Assembly (NCBI GenBank): GCA_930987725.1
Contig: CAKNKY010000021.1
Location: 1-37,433, forward strand
Direction: 5' to 3'
Length of the DNA stretch: 37,433 nt
Source of the DNA: an uncultured Anaeromassilibacillus sp.
GTDB taxonomy: Bacteria; Bacillota; Clostridia; Oscillospirales; Acutalibacteraceae
The position numbers and the translations under genes were made by a program. Each line of letters starts with the position of its first letter. Within the stretch, counting starts at the first letter, position 1. Shown in pieces: positions 24,799-33,335 of the stretch. The notes beneath the pieces are model-generated. The model was given only the letters and a program-made list of their open reading frames with translations, ran no database searches and was not told where the DNA came from.

Positions 24799-24829
24799 AA
24801 ACCAAAGGGGCGGGGCAGCGCCCCGCCCC
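24799..24829 (-). terminator. GC-rich hairpin between pgk and tpiA
   Basis: A perfect 10-bp stem GGGGCGGGGC/GCCCCGCCCC (24807-24816 with 24820-24829) with a 3-base loop is followed on the minus strand by TTTGGTTTGG, a poor T tract. It is a likely attenuator or processing barrier and not a full stop, because no promoter follows it. Confidence 0.6.
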
Positions 24830-24864
24830 CTCAACCGGTTTGACCCGTTCGGAAACTCAATGAC

Positions 24865-26061
24865 TCAGTCTTTGTCGTTCAGGCAGGCAATGCCGGGCAG
24901 GACCTTGCCCTCGAGGAATTCGAGGGAAGCGCCGCCGCCGGTGGAGATGTGGGTCATCTTGTCGGCAAAGCCGAGCTTCTCAACGGCAGCCGCGGAATCA
25001 CCGCCGCCGATGATGGAGATGGAGCCGCTCTCCGCGACAGCCTTCGCAACGGCGATCGTGCCGGCCGCGAAGTTATCCCACTCGGAAACGCCCATCGGGC
25101 CGTTCCACACCACGGTGCCGGCGCCCTTCACGGCGTCGGCGAACAGCTCGCACGTCTTCGGGCCGATGTCGAGGCCCATCCAGCCGTCGGGGATGTTGTC
25201 GGAATTGACGGTCTGATACTCGGTGTCAGGCTTGTATTCCAGGCCCACCACGTTGTCAACGGGCAGCAGGAACTTCACGCCCTTTTCCTTGGCCTTGGCC
25301 ATGGTGTCCTTCGCGAGCTCAACCTTGTCGGCCTCGCAGATGGAGGTGCCGATGGAGTAGCCCAGCGCGTTCATGAAGGTGTAGGCCATGCCGCCGCCGA
25401 TGATCAGCGTGTCCACCTTGTCGAGCAGGTTGTTGATGACGCCGATCTTGTCGGAAACCTTCGCGCCGCCCAGGATGGCGACGAACGGGCGCTTCGGGTC
25501 GGTGAGCGCGCCGCCCATGACGGAGATCTCCTTCTGGATGAGGTAACCGCACACGGCAGGCAGGTAATCGGCCACGCCGGCGGTGGAAGCGTGGGCGCGG
25601 TGAGCCGTGCCGAACGCGTCGTTCACATAAATCTCAGCCAGGGAGGCGAGCTCCTTGGCGAAAGCGGGATCGTTCTTCTCTTCCTCTTTGTGGAAGCGGA
25701 CGTTCTCGATGAGCTCCACTTCGCCGTCCTTCAGGGAAGCGGCAATGCTCTTGGCGCTCTCGCCCACAACGTCCTTCGCCATCTTCACTTCCTGGCCCAG
25801 GGCCTTGGAAAGGTAAGCGGCCACGGGCGCGAGGGAGTACTTCATGTTGAACTCACCCTTCGGGCGGCCCAGATGCGAGCACAGGATAACCTTCGCGTTC
25901 TTGGAAATCAGATACTTGATGGTCTTCAGGGCCTCGTCGATGCGCTTCGGGTCCGCAATGTTGCCCTCGGCGTCAAACGGGACGTTGAAGTCGCAGCGGA
26001 CCAGCACTCTCTTGCCGGTGACGTCGATATCTTCAACGGTCTTCTTGTTGAGATAGTTCAT
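24865..26061 (-). CDS. pgk: Phosphoglycerate kinase
   Basis: The 398-residue enzyme transfers the acyl phosphate of 1,3-bisphosphoglycerate to ADP. The N-domain has [12 protein letters not shown] (about 18-29), [11 protein letters not shown] and the triosephosphate-binding [13 protein letters not shown]. The hinge and C-domain have [35 protein letters not shown] and the nucleotide loop GGGDSAAA with [17 protein letters not shown]. The ATG at 26061 follows AAGGAG at 9 bases; a GTG at 26070 overlaps that site and is rejected. It is first in the pgk-tpiA-gpmI operon; gap and eno are not in the window. Confidence 0.97.
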   Translation of the reverse strand: MNYLNKKTVEDIDVTGKRVLVRCDFNVPFDAEGNIADPKRIDEALKTIKYLISKNAKVILCSHLGRPKGEFNMKYSLAPVAAYLSKALGQEVKMAKDVVGESAKSIAASLKDGEVELIENVRFHKEEEKNDPAFAKELASLAEIYVNDAFGTAHRAHASTAGVADYLPAVCGYLIQKEISVMGGALTDPKRPFVAILGGAKVSDKIGVINNLLDKVDTLIIGGGMAYTFMNALGYSIGTSICEADKVELAKDTMAKAKEKGVKFLLPVDNVVGLEYKPDTEYQTVNSDNIPDGWMGLDIGPKTCELFADAVKGAGTVVWNGPMGVSEWDNFAAGTIAVAKAVAESGSISIIGGGDSAAAVEKLGFADKMTHISTGGGASLEFLEGKVLPGIACLNDKD

Positions 26062-26189
26062 GGTAAGCACTCCTTCACGTTATGAATATCGGGCGTTTCC
26101 CCCGGGCGGTGCCGTTCCGCCCGGGGCCCCAGATTCCGCGTCAAAAGGGCGCGTGTGCAGATACGGCAGCCGCGCGCCTTACAGCCTTT

Positions 26190-26218
26190 ATTATACAATG
26201 CGGCGCACCGGTTTTCAA
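26190..26218 (-). promoter_or_regulatory. Sigma-A promoter of the glycolytic operon
   Basis: Minus-strand TTGAAA (26213-26218) and TATAAT (26190-26195) are 17 bases apart. The leader to pgk is about 120 bases. The 26062-26384 gap holds this promoter and the divergent rarA promoter and nothing else recognised. Confidence 0.88.
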
Positions 26219-26265
26219 GAGATTTCCCCGCAAAAGCGCGCATTTGTGGAAAACAGCACCCCCGC

Positions 26266-26294
26266 TTGTTTCCCGCCGCCGCCTGTGTTATGCT
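26266..26294 (+). promoter_or_regulatory. Putative promoter of rarA-sbcD-sbcC
   Basis: TTGTTT (26266-26271) and TATGCT (26289-26294) are 17 bases apart, about 90 bases before the rarA start, and divergent from the pgk promoter. Confidence 0.65.
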
Positions 26295-26384
26295 GAGGAC
26301 AGCACATTTTGAGCTGCGCCTCCCGCCGGAGCGGGGCGGCGCGCGCCGCGGCCCGGCCGCGGGAACGGAAAAGGGGGAATCTTC

Positions 26385-27743
26385 TTGGAACAGATGGGGC
26401 TTTTTGAGGGGGCGGGCAGCGCCTCCGATCCGCTCGCCAGCCGCATGCGGCCGCGCACGCTCGAGGAGTTCGCCGGCCAGGAACAGCTTCTGGGCGAGGG
26501 GAAGGTGCTGCGCCGCCTCATCGACGGCGACCGCGTCCCCTCCCTGATCTTCTGGGGCCCGCCCGGCGTGGGAAAAACGACGCTCGCGCGCATCATCGCC
26601 AGCCGCACCAAGTCATCCTTCGTCGATTTCAGCGCCGTCACGAGCGGCATCCGGGAGATCCGCGCCGTCATGGAGCAGGCGGAGCAGAACCGCCGCTTCG
26701 GCGAGCGCACCATCGTGTTCGTCGACGAGATCCACCGCTTCAACAAGGCGCAGCAGGACGCCTTCCTGCCCTTTGTGGAGAAAGGCAGCATCATCCTGAT
26801 CGGCGCCACCACGGAAAACCCGTCGTTCGAGGTGAACGCCGCCCTGCTCTCCCGCTGCAAGGTGTTTGTGCTTCAGGCGCTCTCCCCCGCCGCCATCGAG
26901 GGCCTTTTGCGCCGCGCGCTCACCGACCCGCGCGGCTTCGGGAATGAGGACGTCCGCCTCGAGGAGGGCGCGCTCTCCCTCATCGCCCGCTTCGCGAACG
27001 GCGACGCCCGCACGGCGCTCAACACACTCGAGATGGCCGTGCTCAACGGCCGCCGCGAGGGGCAGACGATCACCGTGTCGAAGCAGCTTCTCGAGCAGTG
27101 CACCTCGAAGAAATCGCTGCTCTACGACAAGAACGGCGAGGAGCACTACAACCTCATCTCCGCGCTGCACAAATCGATGCGCAACAGCGACCCGGACGCC
27201 GCCGTCTACTGGCTCGCGCGCATGCTCGAGGCGGGCGAGGACCCGCTCTATGTGGCGCGCCGCCTCATCCGCTTTGCGAGCGAGGACATCGGCCTCGCGG
27301 ACAGCCGCGCCCTCGAGATCGCCCTCGCGGCCTACCAGGCGAGCCATTTCCTCGGCATGCCGGAGTGCAGCGTCCACCTTGCGCACGCGGTGATCTACCT
27401 CTCGCTCGCGCCGCGCTCGAACGCCGTCTACCAGGCGTATGAGAGCGCGAAGAAGGACGCGCTCACGATGCTCGACGAGCCGGTGCCGCTCGTCATCCGG
27501 AACGCGCCCACCTCCCTCATGAAGGATCTCGGCTACGGCGAGGGCTACGTGTATGCCCACGACACGGCCGAAAAGGTGGCGGATCTCGACTGCCTGCCGG
27601 AATCGCTGCAGGGCAGGCGGTATTACCGGCCCACGGAGGCCGGCAGCGAGCAGCGCGCGAAGCAGCGGCTGGAATCGCTGCTGGCGTGGAAGGCGGAGCG
27701 GCGCGCGGCGCGCACCGCGAAAAAGGAGGAAAACGGAGAATGA
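26385..27743 (+). CDS. rarA: Replication-associated recombination protein RarA (MgsA)
   Basis: The 452-residue AAA+ clamp-loader-like ATPase acts at stalled replication forks. It has Walker A GPPGVGKTT (58-66), Walker B IVFVDEIHRFNK (110-121), sensor 1 LIGATTENPSFEVN and the C-terminal tetramerisation region (KKSLLYDKNGEEHYNLISALHKSMRNSD, ASEDIGLAD, HLGMPE-like FLGMPECSVHLA, YRPTEAG). The start is TTG, supported by AAGGGGGAA 7 bases upstream; the first ATG, three codons later, is too far from that site. Its stop overlaps the sbcD start by 4 bases. Confidence 0.96.
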   Translation: MEQMGLFEGAGSASDPLASRMRPRTLEEFAGQEQLLGEGKVLRRLIDGDRVPSLIFWGPPGVGKTTLARIIASRTKSSFVDFSAVTSGIREIRAVMEQAEQNRRFGERTIVFVDEIHRFNKAQQDAFLPFVEKGSIILIGATTENPSFEVNAALLSRCKVFVLQALSPAAIEGLLRRALTDPRGFGNEDVRLEEGALSLIARFANGDARTALNTLEMAVLNGRREGQTITVSKQLLEQCTSKKSLLYDKNGEEHYNLISALHKSMRNSDPDAAVYWLARMLEAGEDPLYVARRLIRFASEDIGLADSRALEIALAAYQASHFLGMPECSVHLAHAVIYLSLAPRSNAVYQAYESAKKDALTMLDEPVPLVIRNAPTSLMKDLGYGEGYVYAHDTAEKVADLDCLPESLQGRRYYRPTEAGSEQRAKQRLESLLAWKAERRAARTAKKEENGE

Positions 27744-28876
27744 AGCTGCTGCATCTCTCGGACCTGCACCTCGGCAAGCGGCTCAACGAGTGTTCGCTGC
27801 TCGAGGATCAATCCTATATTCTGGGCGAAATCCTGCGGATCGCGCGCGAGGAAGCGCCGGACGCCGCGCTGCTGTGCGGCGATCTCTACGACAAGGCCGC
27901 CCCGCCCGCGGAGGCCGTCGCGCTCTTCGATGATTTTCTCGTGCGCCTCTCCGCCCTCACGCAGGTGTTCCTGCTCAGCGGCAACCACGATTCGCCGGAG
28001 CGCGTCGCGTTCGGCGGCCGCCTCATGGAAAAGAGCGGCGTGCACGTCGCGCCCGTGTACGCCGGCCATGTGGAACCCGTCACGCTGCGCGACGCGTGGG
28101 GCGAGGTGCACGTCTACCTGCTGCCCTTCGTGAAGCCGGCCCACGTGCGCCGCTTCTTCCCGGAGACGGAGATCGCTTCCTGGACGGACGCCGTGGCCGC
28201 GGCCCTCGGCGAGATGCACCCGGACCCCGCCGCCCGCAGCGTGCTGGCCGCCCACCTCATGGCCGCCGGATCACAGCGGTGCGAATCGGAGGAGATCTAT
28301 GTGGGCGACGCTGAGGCCGTGGACACGGCCGTGTTCGCCCCGTTCGACTATGTGGCGCTCGGCCACCTGCACGGGCCGCAGAAGGCGGGCCGCGAAACGG
28401 TGCGCTACTGCGGCTCCCCGCTCAAATACTCCTTCTCGGAGGCGGGGCAGCAAAAGTCCGTCACCGTGGTGGAGCTGCGGGAAAAGGGGAACACGGCGGT
28501 GCGCACGGTGCCGCTGCGCCCGCTGCGCGACCTCGTGGAGCTGCGCGGCAGCTATGAGGAGCTCATGCGCCGGTCGTTCTATGAAAACACCACGTGGCAG
28601 CAGGACTACACGCGCATCACGCTCACGGATGAGCAGCCGATCCCGGACGGCGCGCGCCGCCTGCAGACGGTGTACCACGGCCTGCTCCGCCTCGACTACG
28701 ACAACAGCCGCACGCGCGCCGTCTGGCAGGCGGAGGAGGCCGCGCAGCCCGAGCAGAAGACGCCGCTCGAGCTGCTGGGGGAATTGTATGAGAAACAGAA
28801 CGGGCAGCCGATGAGCGAAGCGCAGCGCGCCTTCGCCGCCGCGCTCGTCCAGGAAGTGTGGGAGGGAGAAGCATGA
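27740..28876 (+). CDS. sbcD: Exonuclease subunit SbcD (Mre11 family)
   Basis: The 378-residue metallophosphoesterase is the nuclease of the SbcCD complex, which cuts DNA hairpins and blocked ends. Metal ligands are visible: D8 and H10 (LSDLHLG), D48 (CGDLYD), N82-H83-D84 (GNHD), and later His in AAHLMAAG and ALGHLHGPQ. A capping domain follows in the C-terminal third. The ATG overlaps the rarA stop and the TGA overlaps the sbcC ATG, so all three genes are translationally coupled. Length matches the family. Confidence 0.96.
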   Translation: MKLLHLSDLHLGKRLNECSLLEDQSYILGEILRIAREEAPDAALLCGDLYDKAAPPAEAVALFDDFLVRLSALTQVFLLSGNHDSPERVAFGGRLMEKSGVHVAPVYAGHVEPVTLRDAWGEVHVYLLPFVKPAHVRRFFPETEIASWTDAVAAALGEMHPDPAARSVLAAHLMAAGSQRCESEEIYVGDAEAVDTAVFAPFDYVALGHLHGPQKAGRETVRYCGSPLKYSFSEAGQQKSVTVVELREKGNTAVRTVPLRPLRDLVELRGSYEELMRRSFYENTTWQQDYTRITLTDEQPIPDGARRLQTVYHGLLRLDYDNSRTRAVWQAEEAAQPEQKTPLELLGELYEKQNGQPMSEAQRAFAAALVQEVWEGEA

Positions 28877-31800
28877 GGCCGCTGCATCTGACGATCTCCG
28901 CGTTCGGGCCGTACGCAGGCCGGGCGGAGATCCCTTTTTCCGATCTGGGCGCCGAGGGGCTGTACCTCATCTGCGGGGACACCGGCGCCGGCAAGACAAC
29001 CATTTTCGATGCCATCGCCTACGCGCTCTATGGCGAGGCGAGCGGCGACACGCGCGATCCCTCCATGTTCCGCTCGCAGTACGCCGCGCCGGAAACGCCC
29101 ACCTGGGTGGAGCTCACGTTCTCCTGCGCCGGCAGGACATACACGGTGCGCCGCAGCCCGGAATACCAGCGCCCGGCCCGGCGCGGCAGCGGCACGGTGG
29201 TGCAGCACGCGGACGCGCTCCTCACCCTGCCGGACGGCTCCGTCGTGACGAAGACAAAGGAGGTCACGGCACGCGTGGCGGAGATCACCGGCCTGGACCG
29301 CGCGCGCTTCTCGCAGATCGCGATGATCGCCCAGGGCGACTTTCTCAAGCTGCTCACGGCCGGCACGAAGAGCCGCCAGGAGATCTTCCGCGAAATGTTC
29401 CGCACGGGGCCGTATCTCACGCTGCAGAACCGGCTGCGCGAGGAGGCCGCCGCGCTGCGCAGCCGGTGCGACGCGCAGGAAAATGAGGTGAAGCGCCTCT
29501 TTGCCGGGCTGCTCTGCGAGCCGGACGATCCGCTCGCCCCGCGGGCCGAGCTTGTGCGCAGCGGCTCCCTGCCCTTCGGCGAAGCGATGGACACGGTGCG
29601 CGCGCTCGTCCGGGCGGACACATCGCGCGACGAGGCGGACGAGGAAGCCCTCGCCCGGTGCGACAAGGCGCTGGAGGCGGCGAACACACGGCTGGCGCGC
29701 GCCCGCCAGCAGGCGGAGACGCGCACGGCGCTGGCACAGGCACAGGAGCGGCACGCCGCGCTGCAGCCCCTGCTGCAGGAAGCGGCCGCCGCGCTGGAGG
29801 AACAGCGCGGCCGGGGCGCGCAGCGCGAGGCGGACGCCGCCGCCCTCGCCGCCGTGGAGGCGGAGCTGCCGCGCTGCCGCGAGCTGGCGGAAAAGGAGCG
29901 GTCGCTCGCCGCCCTCGCCGCCGGGGAAACGGAGCTGCAGGCGGACGCGGATCGCCAGGCCAAAGGGCTGGAGGAGGCCCGCGGCGCGCTGCACAATCTG
30001 CGGGAGGAAGCGCAGCGGCTCGCCGGGGCGGCGGTGGCGCGCGAGCAGGCCGCCGCGCAGTGTGAAGCGGCCCGCCGCGAAGGAAGCCGTCTCAAGGAGC
30101 TCGCCCGCGCCTGCCGCACCCTGCGGGAGACGGAGGAAAAGCGCGCCCGGGCGGAGGCGGAGAGCGAAGCGCTCCGCCGCAGGAGCGACGAAGCCCGCCG
30201 CGCTTTGGAAACGCTGCGCGGCGAGGTACAGAAGGGCCGCGAGGATCTCGCCCGCGCCCAGCGCTTTGAGGCGGACCGCGAGCGCCTGCTACAGCGCCGG
30301 GCGCGCGCGCAGGAAAAGCAGCGCGAGCTGCGCGCCCTGGAGCGGCTGCGCATCGCCTGGCAGGAGGAGAGCAGCCGCCACGCGGAAGCGCAGGAAACGT
30401 ACCGCGCCGCCGCCGCTGCAAGCGATGCTGCGGAGCACGGCTGGCGCGCGAAGAACCGCGCTTTTCTCGACGCCCAGGCCGGGCTGCTCGCGCAGGATCT
30501 GCGGGCGGGCAAACCCTGCCCTGTGTGCGGCTCCACGGAACACCCCGCCCCGGCATCGCTGCCGCAGGCTGCCCCCACGGAGCGCGAGGTGGAGGAAGCC
30601 GCCCGCACGGCGGAGGAGGCCCGTCAGGCCATGGCGCAGGCCAGCCAGACCGCCGGCCGGCTCGGCGCGACGGCCCGCGAGCGCGCCGGCCAGCTGCTCG
30701 AGCGCATGGCCCCCTTTGCCGCGTCGCCCAGCCTGTGCGAGGCAGCCGATCAGATTGCGGCGGCCGCACACGAGGCCGCGGAGGAGGACGGCCGCGCCGC
30801 GCAGGAGCTCGAAGCGCTGGAAGCGCGCATCCGGCGGCGCGACCGCTTTGCCGCCGAGCTCGCGGAGCAGGAGACAAAGGCCGAACCGCTCGCGCAGGAG
30901 GCCGAGCGGCTGGCCGCCGGTTCCGCACAGGCCGCCGAGACGGCCGGCTCGCTGCGCGGCCAGGCGGAGCAGCAGGCCGCCCAGCTCATCTCGTCGCTGC
31001 GCGAGGCGCTGCCGGGATCGGAGCCGGACACGCCCGAAGGCCGCAAACGCGCGGAATCGCAGCTTGGCGCCCGCCTGCGCGAGCTGGCCGACGCCTTCCG
31101 CGCGGCGGAAGCCCTTCTGCACGAAGCGGAGCAGCGCGCCGCCCGCCGGGAAGCGCTCGACGCGCAGATCCCGCAGGAGGAAACGCGCGTGCAGGCGCTC
31201 GAGCAGGAGCTGGCCGCCGCGCGGGAAGCGCTGGCCGCCGCCCGAAGCCGCCGCGCGGCGCAGGCTGCCCAGCTGGAGGAGCTGCGCAAATCGCTCTCCT
31301 TCCCCGGCGAGCGCGAGGGCAAGGTGCGCGCCGACGCGCTGCGGCAGTCCATCGCCGCCTACGACGGCGCGCTGCAGAAGGCGCAGGCGCAGTATGACGC
31401 GCGCCGCACGGAGTCCGAGCGGGAAGAAGCCGCCGCCCGCCAGCTCACGGAGCTGCTGCGCGGGGCGGAGCCGGAGGACGCGGCGCAGGCGGAGCAGGAA
31501 CAGCGCGAGCTCACCGGCCGCCGGGAAGCGCTCCTGCGCACGCGCCGGGAGCGCTATGCCCGCCTTTCCGCCAACCGGCAATCGCTCGCGCGCCTGGAAG
31601 AGACGTCCGCTGCGCTCGTCCCGCTGCTGGAAAAACGGCAGTGGCTCTCCGCCCTCTCGGAGACGGCAAACGGCACGCTCACCGGCAAGGAGAAGATCGC
31701 GCTGGAAACGTATGTGCAGACTGCCTTCTTCGAGCGCATCCTCGGCCGCGCAAACCAGCGCTTTCTCTTCATGTCGGCGGAGCAGTATGAGCTGGCCCGC

Positions 31801-32184
31801 CGCACGGAGGCGGAAAACAACCGCAGCCAGAGCGGCCTGGAGCTGGACGTCGTCGATCACTACAACGACACGCGCCGCAGCGTGAAGTCGCTTTCCGGCG
31901 GCGAATCGTTCATGGCGTCGCTCTCGCTGGCGCTCGGCCTGAGCGACGAGATCCAGTCCGTCTCGGGCGGCGTGCGCGTCGACGCCATGTTTGTGGACGA
32001 GGGCTTCGGCACGCTCGACGAATCGGCGCTGCACCAGGCGATCGGCGCGCTGCAGCGCCTCACGCAGGGCGGGCGGCTCGTGGGGATCATCTCCCACGTG
32101 GACGCGCTCAAGGACTGCGTGGAAAAGCAGATCCTCGTCACAAAGGACAGAACCGGCGGCAGCCGCGTGCGCGTGGAAGCATAA
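28873..32184 (+). CDS. sbcC: Exonuclease subunit SbcC (Rad50 family)
   Basis: The 1103-residue SMC-like ATPase partners SbcD. The N-terminal half-ATPase has Walker A GDTGAGKTT (35-43) and Q-loop AMIAQGDFLKLL. Two very long Ala/Glu/Arg-rich coiled-coil arms flank the zinc hook CPVC (549-552). The C-terminal half has the signature LSGGE (from 1007) and Walker B AMFVDEGFGTLDE with a D-loop, then the switch His in IISHVDALK. The ATG at 28873 follows GGGAGAAGC in the ATGA overlap. GC-rich coiled-coil codons create long false frames on the other strand. The last 27 bases before the stop recur 63 bases downstream. Confidence 0.97.
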   Translation: MRPLHLTISAFGPYAGRAEIPFSDLGAEGLYLICGDTGAGKTTIFDAIAYALYGEASGDTRDPSMFRSQYAAPETPTWVELTFSCAGRTYTVRRSPEYQRPARRGSGTVVQHADALLTLPDGSVVTKTKEVTARVAEITGLDRARFSQIAMIAQGDFLKLLTAGTKSRQEIFREMFRTGPYLTLQNRLREEAAALRSRCDAQENEVKRLFAGLLCEPDDPLAPRAELVRSGSLPFGEAMDTVRALVRADTSRDEADEEALARCDKALEAANTRLARARQQAETRTALAQAQERHAALQPLLQEAAAALEEQRGRGAQREADAAALAAVEAELPRCRELAEKERSLAALAAGETELQADADRQAKGLEEARGALHNLREEAQRLAGAAVAREQAAAQCEAARREGSRLKELARACRTLRETEEKRARAEAESEALRRRSDEARRALETLRGEVQKGREDLARAQRFEADRERLLQRRARAQEKQRELRALERLRIAWQEESSRHAEAQETYRAAAAASDAAEHGWRAKNRAFLDAQAGLLAQDLRAGKPCPVCGSTEHPAPASLPQAAPTEREVEEAARTAEEARQAMAQASQTAGRLGATARERAGQLLERMAPFAASPSLCEAADQIAAAAHEAAEEDGRAAQELEALEARIRRRDRFAAELAEQETKAEPLAQEAERLAAGSAQAAETAGSLRGQAEQQAAQLISSLREALPGSEPDTPEGRKRAESQLGARLRELADAFRAAEALLHEAEQRAARREALDAQIPQEETRVQALEQELAAAREALAAARSRRAAQAAQLEELRKSLSFPGEREGKVRADALRQSIAAYDGALQKAQAQYDARRTESEREEAAARQLTELLRGAEPEDAAQAEQEQRELTGRREALLRTRRERYARLSANRQSLARLEETSAALVPLLEKRQWLSALSETANGTLTGKEKIALETYVQTAFFERILGRANQRFLFMSAEQYELARRTEAENNRSQSGLELDVVDHYNDTRRSVKSLSGGESFMASLSLALGLSDEIQSVSGGVRVDAMFVDEGFGTLDESALHQAIGALQRLTQGGRLVGIISHVDALKDCVEKQILVTKDRTGGSRVRVEA

Positions 32185-32243
32185 TCCCCGCTCAACCCGC
32201 AGAGCCGTCCTTCGCACGGCGGCAGCTGCGTGCGCGTGGAAGC
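32154..32243. repeat. 27-bp duplication of the sbcC 3' end
   Basis: Bases 32154-32180, coding for the last residues GGSRVRVEA, recur at 32217-32243 with one change. The offset is 63 bases, a whole number of codons, so the copy would read GGSCVRVEA in the sbcC frame past its stop. It suggests a tandem duplication of the gene end that later degenerated. Confidence 0.8.
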
Positions 32244-32254
32244 GCAGCCACGCG

Positions 32255-32302
32255 AAAAGGCCCGGAGGGGCGCGATGGACGCGATCCCTTCCGGGCCTTT
32301 TT
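32255..32302 (+). terminator. Intrinsic terminator of rarA-sbcD-sbcC
   Basis: Arms AAAGGCCCGGAGGG and CCCTTCCGGGCCTTT form a long stem with a loop of about 16 bases, followed by TTTTTG. It lies 70 bases past the sbcC stop, beyond the duplicated gene end. No gene is seen in 32185-32444 apart from this and the repeat. Confidence 0.88.
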
Positions 32303-32444
32303 GTCTCTCTGCCCCCCGCTGGGCGGCAGAGATTTTTCGGGGAACCGTCCCCCCGTCCGGTTTCCGCCGCCCTGCCTCCCTGCGCGAAAATTTCTCCCCG
32401 GCAGTTTCGGCGGGCAGCAGCCCCGGGCGGGGCGCGGAGCGATC

Positions 32445-33335
32445 TTACGCTTCGAGCAGGCGCAGGATCTCCCGCACCTTTGCCGTTTCCTCCTCCGTGG
32501 CGGGCAACATGGGCGGCGCGCAGAAGGGGGCCAGCCCCACGCCGCGCAGCTCCATCGCCTTCTTGATCACCGGCACAAACTGCGGCGCCACGTCGTAGAT
32601 CGCCATGAGCGCGTCCACCTTGCGCTGGCTGGCCGCCATGCCCTCCAGATCGCCGCGGCGGGCGGCTTCGGCATAGGCGGAGGCCACCTCCGGCGCAAAA
32701 TTCGAAAGCCCGGCGATGCAGCCGTCGCCCCCGCTGAGCACGTTGTGGCCGAAGAACTCGTCGAAGCCGGAATAGATGAGGAAATCGGGCCGCACCGGCT
32801 TCACGGCCTGGATGAGGGCGCGCGTGTGCGCCATGTCGCCCACCGTGTCCTTGATGCCGGTGATGTTCCCATGGCGCAGCGCCAGCTCGCGCACGAGCGA
32901 CGGGCTCAGGCTGTAACCGGTGCGCGCCGGGAAGTTGTAGAGCATCACGGGCCCGTGCACGCGCTCGGCCAGCGTATCGTAAAAGTTCAGGATGGCGCTC
33001 TCCGGCAGGTTGAAGTAATAGGGCGAAATCACCATGGCCGCGTCCGCGCCCGCGTCGATCGCGTCGTTCGAGAGCGCAATGCACGATTCCAAATTCATCT
33101 CGTTCGTGCCGGCATACACCGTGACGCGGTGGTCGATCCGGCGGATGGCGTCGCGCAGGAGCTTCCTCTTTTCCTCGGTGGGAATGGCGAAGAATTCGCC
33201 GATGCTCCCCAAAAGCAGGATGCCGTCCATCCCGTTCTCAATCAGGTAGTCATAAATCCGCCCGTTCGCCTCCATGTCGATGTGGCCGCGCTCGTCCATA
33301 GCCGTGACGGCCGGTGTGATCCATTTCGCGTTCAT
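32445..33335 (-). CDS. DHDPS/NAL-family aldolase, likely 2-keto-3-deoxy sugar acid aldolase
   Basis: The 296-residue class I aldolase has the Schiff-base Lys K162 (GIKDT) and Tyr Y133 (LYNFPARTG) of the dihydrodipicolinate synthase/N-acetylneuraminate lyase family. The substrate loop reads GSIGEF (43-48); GxxGEF is commoner in sugar-acid aldolases such as YagE/YjhH, whereas DapA has GTTGE followed by a small residue. Its ATG overlaps the stop of a sugar-acid-type dehydratase by 4 bases, which strongly suggests cleavage of a 2-keto-3-deoxy acid to pyruvate and an aldehyde. Lysine synthesis (dapA) is the alternative, but no other lysine gene is near. Confidence 0.8.
   Translation of the reverse strand: MNAKWITPAVTAMDERGHIDMEANGRIYDYLIENGMDGILLLGSIGEFFAIPTEEKRKLLRDAIRRIDHRVTVYAGTNEMNLESCIALSNDAIDAGADAAMVISPYYFNLPESAILNFYDTLAERVHGPVMLYNFPARTGYSLSPSLVRELALRHGNITGIKDTVGDMAHTRALIQAVKPVRPDFLIYSGFDEFFGHNVLSGGDGCIAGLSNFAPEVASAYAEAARRGDLEGMAASQRKVDALMAIYDVAPQFVPVIKKAMELRGVGLAPFCAPPMLPATEEETAKVREILRLLEA

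Noticed and set aside
26062..26384. Hidden small gene or RNA in the pgk-rarA gap
   Set aside because: Only divergent promoters and ribosome sites are visible; short frames there lack starts and coding character.
30289..33084. 931-codon minus-strand open frame opposite sbcC
   Set aside because: It is antisense to the coiled-coil part of SbcC and has the low-complexity composition of a mirror frame.
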